From positions 1,178,001 through 1,242,000 of the forward strand of contig NW_024468913.1 of assembly GCF_011745365.1 (NCBI RefSeq): a stretch of DNA of 64,000 nucleotides, in the 5' to 3' direction. Position 1 is the stretch's first letter; each line of letters begins with the position of its first letter. Below, piece by piece: positions 59,440-64,000 of the stretch. Source of the stretch: Cryphonectria parasitica EP155 (taxonomy: Eukaryota; Ascomycota; Sordariomycetes; Diaporthales; Cryphonectriaceae). The translations under genes and the position numbers were made by a program. The notes under the pieces are model-generated. The model did no database searches. It was not told where the DNA came from and saw nothing but the letters and a program-made list of their open reading frames with translations.

Positions 59440-60630
59440 TATAGACTACCACCCTTTCTTTTAACATGGGAGGACCCAGCCTGGCTCTCACTCTCTTTTA
59501 GTAAGCCAATGCAGGGGCCGGGGAGGGGCGTTCTGGATAGGAGAATCACACAAGTCTTCGATTTTCAATCACAGCACCGCAGCTCTGCGAATGTGTCCTG
59601 TGTGCATGGAATGAGGTCAGGACTCAAATCGACTGAAATAGAATATATATACCGATCCATATGCCGAGCTCTTTTTCAGAGAAAATCAACAGAGTGGTAT
59701 TTTGGCAGGTATGCACACCAATTTCTAAACCATCTATCTTGTGACCGTTGTTGACCTTGTAGGACGATATCAGGTCGCTACGAGAACAAGACCAGAGACT
59801 TGGCATCGTACCATTATGGTTATGAGTCAATCATGCTGTAAGACAGAGTCGCATCGGCTTGTCCAGAAAGAGGCCAAAAGTTCACTTCTCCCCACGCCCG
59901 AGTACCGCCGCAATCCTTCCTACGAGGTATCATTTTGCAGGGTCATATTGCCCAGGCTCGCTTTCTCTCTTTTCTAGTCTGGCCCGTTGCAGCCAGCACT
60001 GCTACTATGGTACGGTCAACCGCCGAGGCTGGCACTCGTCCTCCCGAGTTCCGCTCCTCGTGTCATGTAGCGGTTGCCTGTGCTAGCGGCCCCCAAAGAG
60101 CGCTCTAGTCGCACTCGCTCGCTCTGTACTGTGAATAGAGTCAGGGGGGCCCTGGGACTCCCACGTTAGCCTTGGAGCCGCACAGATTACCAGGTGCCAG
60201 CTAGGCTTATTCATCTCGCTAGAGGGTGTTTGAGCCTATTATCATCAAGCTTAAAAGATTAAATCCTTGGCATGCGGCCGTAAGAGGAATGGCCCAAGGC
60301 GCATAACATCCAAGGAAGGCCACCAAGCCACCGGGTGCGACCAGGTTCACGATCCCGGATGACCCTCTTTTGGGGGAAAAAATAAGCAAGACAGAAAAAA
60401 ATCCTCGAAATTGGAAGGACCCCTTTTACCTGTCTGTCACTATCTTCGTAGTCAATAGTTCAAAAAGGATAAGATGACGGAACTTGACTTTATTTCTCTG
60501 GCAGTTTCTGCCCCTCTGATTTTCGCGATCCGGTTTGCACAGTAATAACGTCTTTCTTAATTATTTGTTCGTCGCCGGGTTTTTGCTTCTTCTCAGTATT
60601 GACTGGGGTTTTGTTCTCCAATTCCTCGCT
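59440..60630. other. Intergenic region
   Basis: About 1.2 kb with no supported gene. It should contain the promoter of the protease-like gene. Confidence 0.45.
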
Positions 60631-62681
60631 ATGAGGACGTCCGTTCGTTTAGCGCTCATCTGCGCCTCTCTTCATTTTGCGAATGCTGCTGTTCACTTCC
60701 CTTTTTCTAAGCAGAAGATCGGTGGGATCAGGAGTGCCGCTGGCTCCAAACCTCGATCGGTCAGCTCGAGCCTCTCGTATCACGACTCGACTTATGTCGT
60801 GAATGTGACTGTGGGCACCCCTGGCCAACCTGTTTCACTGCAGCTCTCGCCATCTGCCTCGGACACATGGGTCATCGACGAGCGCTCGGGATATTGCACG
60901 TATTCGGAGTATGTGAGCACTGGGGAGGGAGAAGATGATTATGACTATGTCACCGTCAACAATTGCTTATGGGGCACTTGTAAGTCGACTTCTTTGGTTA
61001 TTGCTCTTTGAAGAAAATTCTGTCTCACGACGCATCATGTTGTCACATTCATGTCAATGTAATCAATAAGCTGACTAGCCCCGAACAAGTCTCCCCTGGC
61101 AACTCAAGTACCTACACCCTCATCGACACAGGTGACGACGACGACTATTATTATGACGATGGTTCCTTCTCCGGAAGTACCAATGAAGGCTCCTATGCAG
61201 AGGGCGAATACATCAGCGATGTCCTCACCGTTGGTGGGATGAGCGTGTCTAACTTGACCATGGGGCTGGTGAACTATACCTATGGCGGCATGTTCACATC
61301 GACATATATCGGCGTCCTCGGCATCGGTTACAATGACAGCTCGTACGACAACCTCCCCAACCGCCTCCAGGAAGAAGGCCTCATCAACAGCACCGCGTAC
61401 TCGATCTGGGTGGACGACGAGACCGCGAGCTCGGGGAACCTGCTCTTTGGAGCCATCGATACGACCAAGTTCGATGGCAACCTGACGCGGCTGCAGTCGG
61501 AATACTCGTATTACATGATGATGATCCAGGTCATCGGCATCAACGGGTCGACAAGCACCAGCGGCGGCCCGATCGCGATCACAGACGATCAGGACGACGA
61601 CGATTCAGATTCGTCAGGAACTTACTACAGTGACGAATATCTGTTCACAGCCATCTACAGCCCGCCAGATACCGTCTCGACCCTTCCCACCACCATTGCC
61701 ACGCAGATCTGGTCCATGTCTGGAGCTTATTTCCACTCGGTGCTCGAGATGGCCGTCATCTCGTGCGATGCCTCGAGCGACACCACGACCAACTTTACCC
61801 TGCAGCTCGGCGGCGAGGGAAGTCTGGGTCCCATCATCACCACATACATGTCCGATCTCGTGATTCCCGAGACCGACGTGAATGTTACAGCGTTAATAGC
61901 CGAGTACACCTATTACGACGAGGATGAGGACGAAACCGACACGACCAACTTGTGCCTCTTTGGCGTGCAAAACTACACCGCCTCGTCCTACACCCTGGGC
62001 AGCACGTTACTGCGACGCACCTACAGCGTCTTCGACCTCGTCAACAACGAGGTGGCCATCGCACCGGTCAAGTTTGACGCCACCGCAACAAGCAACATCG
62101 TCCCGTTCACGAGCTACGGCGCCACCGTGCCATCGTCGACGCTTTTCTGCTCCTACTCCGAGTGTTATGCCGATTCGGGCAGCGGCACGGGTACTACCTA
62201 TGGCCCGGGGTCTGAGGATGGAAGCAGTAACGAAACAGCAGGCCTCTCGAGTGTGCTGCCGTTCGGTGCCCTGATCGGTATGAGCATCGGCATCGCCGCT
62301 GCTTGTCTTGCCCTGGGACTTGCCATCTTCTTCATCTGGAGACACCGCAGCAACAAGAAGATGGCTGCCAAGAATGACGCCGAGTCGGGGGCTAACAGCG
62401 GCGAGGCTACTGTCTTCATGTCGCCCGCCCACGCTGCTCCTGCAGCCGCTCCTGAGATGGCACAAGCCCCTCAAGCAGCAGCAGCAGCTCCCACTGTGGA
62501 CAAGGGGAAGGCTCCAGAGCAGGCTGCGCCTTTACCGCCTGTTTCTGAGGAAGGACGAACGACGGCGGAGGCGGCCGGTGAAGGCGCAGAGGAACATGAG
62601 GCGTCACGGGCTGCTGAGACCTCGGCACCTGCGCCTCATGTCGCGGACCCGGGTGAATCGTCCTCAAGTCGTCTTGACTAG
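60631..62681 (+). CDS. Membrane-anchored aspartic-protease-like protein lacking both catalytic Asp
   Basis: The model is join(60631..60979, 61090..62681), 646 residues. The donor is GTAAGT at 60980; the acceptor that keeps the frame is AACAAG at 61084-61089, giving GTFSPGNSSTYT, the usual family sequence. The ATG at 60631 yields a signal peptide (MRTSVRLALICASLHFANA). The fold follows the pepsin (A1) family: YVVNVTVGTPGQPVSL, SDTWVI, YISDVLTVGG, TYIGVLGIGYND, GNLLFGAIDTTKF. In the N-lobe the DTGS position reads SPSA (Ser73 in place of Asp); in the C-lobe the DSG/DTG position reads SPP (Ser307). It is therefore probably not a protease. A transmembrane helix at about 508-531 and basic RHRSNKK place ~113 residues, rich in Ala, Pro and Glu, in the cytosol. 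Acidic Asp/Tyr-rich loops are inserted in both lobes. A surface sensor or binding role is inference. Confidence 0.85.
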
Positions 62682-64000
62682 ACAAAAAGAAGACCCTTAA
62701 TTATTAATACACTGGTGATGAAGCCACGAATAGCCATAGAGGATGGGCGAGTTTAGATCTGGAACAGCATAGCGTTGACTTACAATGAAAGATACCCTTC
62801 AGAGTTCCTTCAACCTCTTCCCATGTTGTTCTTCTGAAGGAACTGCTTCTACGGAACCGATTCCGCATAGGCAATAATTCCATGCATGATTCTTGATGGT
62901 GTCCTTGCTACATAGTAAGCGTCCCAGTCGGAGGATATGGCCAAGCCATAAAATCCAGTGGCTTTCAACCTTGAGAGAAGGGCCAAAGTCTTGTGTTCCA
63001 TGCCGGTTAGACTCTAGTGAGCTCACTCTCTTGAATACTACTAGACGACCTCTTCGGCGTTACTTTCAGGACCCTGAGTCTACATAAGACCAATCATAAA
63101 CCCCCCGATCGAACAATTGAACGAAGCTAAATTAACACAGTTTCCAATCCTGCTGTCGCATGATATAGACGTCTTACTCTGGTTTCCATTATCTGCAAGC
63201 CACAAATGAATGGATAAGTAATCCAAGTCTTGGCATCAATGGTCATCAAGACGTTCGTGCCTCGATTGCTTGTTCATCTATCGGCAGCTAAATAGTAGAC
63301 GGTTATGGCTCGAGGCGTTCGTCCTGCTGTCTTGCGAGCAAGGCTTTTACCCATCTGCCTTGGCATGCGTGTAAGAAAAGCAATGTGTAATCTCAGCCTT
63401 GGCATCCTAACCAACACATGCAGCATCATTCTCAGTTCTTTCTCTCGCTATTGGTCTCAGGCGAACGAGGTCCTTCCCCATGATGAAGCCGCCTGGCTCC
63501 ACCCAGCTGATGCTCATTGCAGTCACTTCATCCAGTCCCTGTCATCGATCACAAATGGTATTTTCAGTTCTAGCCCGTGTTCGCAGCGTAGAGACCTTTG
63601 GTAGACTTCATTTAGCTTGACAGCACGCTGTCTCGAAGCGGTGAAGGTCTCACGGTGTGTCTAGTCTCCTTGTGGATGGTGATCACTCATCGCCGTGATA
63701 CTGTGGCTTGGTCCTAGTCGAGCTCATCAGCAAAACTAAAGAAGAGAAGACCTTGGAGGGGAACAAGTCGAGCTGTGGCTCTCTGGTCCTCTCTCGAAAC
63801 GACTGTCACGATGGTAGAGACAAGAGTCAGCGCCCTTTTCCCCTGATGGCGGGGTCACGAAACCTGTCGGCGACATGGTGAGCCCCATGGGTGTCCATCG
63901 AAAGGAGAGGAAATTCGAGGCCGACAGCAAGGTAGCTCTCGAAGATAAAAAGGTTGATATTGCCCACCGTCGAGGTTCCTGATCAAGCTTGTCCATCATC
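62682..64000. other. Intergenic end of window
   Basis: About 1.3 kb in which I see no supported gene. Short frames at 63305-63604 (plus) and 63736-63999 (minus) have no recognisable domain. A gene may start beyond the right edge. Confidence 0.4.

Noticed and set aside
60325..60360. tRNA B-box-like GGTTCACGATCCC
   Set aside because: The spacing within the motif is wrong and no A box or cloverleaf stem can be formed upstream.
63736..63999. Minus-strand ORF at the right edge
   Set aside because: No domain, no splice support and ordinary random composition; left unannotated.

Overview
The window is nuclear DNA from a filamentous ascomycete (Pezizomycotina, most likely Sordariomycetes). The evidence is short 50-100 nt introns with GTRAGT donors and CTRAC-like branch sites, Zn2Cys6 regulators, a SIN3 corepressor, an OSM1-type fumarate reductase, long intergenic spacers, and LTR retrotransposons mutated almost entirely by C:G to T:A transitions, as repeat-induced point mutation (RIP) does. 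I cannot name the species.

Layout. 0-38 kb is ordinary gene-bearing DNA of balanced composition: the 3' end of a 2OG-Fe(II) oxygenase (71-984), a PRM10/ThrE-family membrane protein (4393-7197), an MFS sugar transporter (8875-10757, minus), a 6.6-kb gene-poor stretch, a fumarate reductase with a C-terminal cytochrome b5 domain (17414-19561, minus), a small secreted FAS1-domain protein (22293-23127), SIN3 (24482-29186), a 4-coumarate:CoA-ligase-like adenylating enzyme (30049-31939), a small single-pass membrane protein (32693-33530) and a low-complexity protein (33952-35211, minus).

37.2-58.3 kb is one Zn2Cys6 transcription-factor gene (minus strand) split by an 18,487-bp insertion. The insertion resolves into three nested LTR elements, each with matching terminal repeats and a perfect 5-bp target-site duplication (TSD). 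An outer Ty3/gypsy element (39059-57545, TSD CCCAA, 233-bp LTRs) carries within it a non-autonomous LTR element made of tandem repeats (43803-46872, TSD CACAG, identical 213-bp LTRs) and a Ty3/gypsy chromovirus (47953-55397, TSD CTTCT, 456-bp LTRs). Removing the two inner elements and one copy of each TSD leaves an outer element of about 8 kb whose gag-pol frame runs through both junctions. Removing the outer element restores the host gene in frame. The outer element and the chromovirus are strongly RIP-mutated; the non-autonomous element is not, so it probably came last.

The least expected items are: an antisense cysteine-rich, coiled-coil reading frame between pol and the 3' LTR of the chromovirus (48594-49109), in one frame and broken only by three stops; the internal structure of the non-autonomous element; a cluster of four CGGACTA motifs including a CGG-N11-CCG site in the promoter of the split regulator (58538-58674); and a membrane-anchored aspartic-protease-like protein with both catalytic Asp residues replaced (60631-62681).

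58.9-64 kb holds a possible truncated divergent gene, the pseudoprotease gene, and sequence in which I see no gene. Gene models are conceptual splices read by eye; no transcript data or database search was available.
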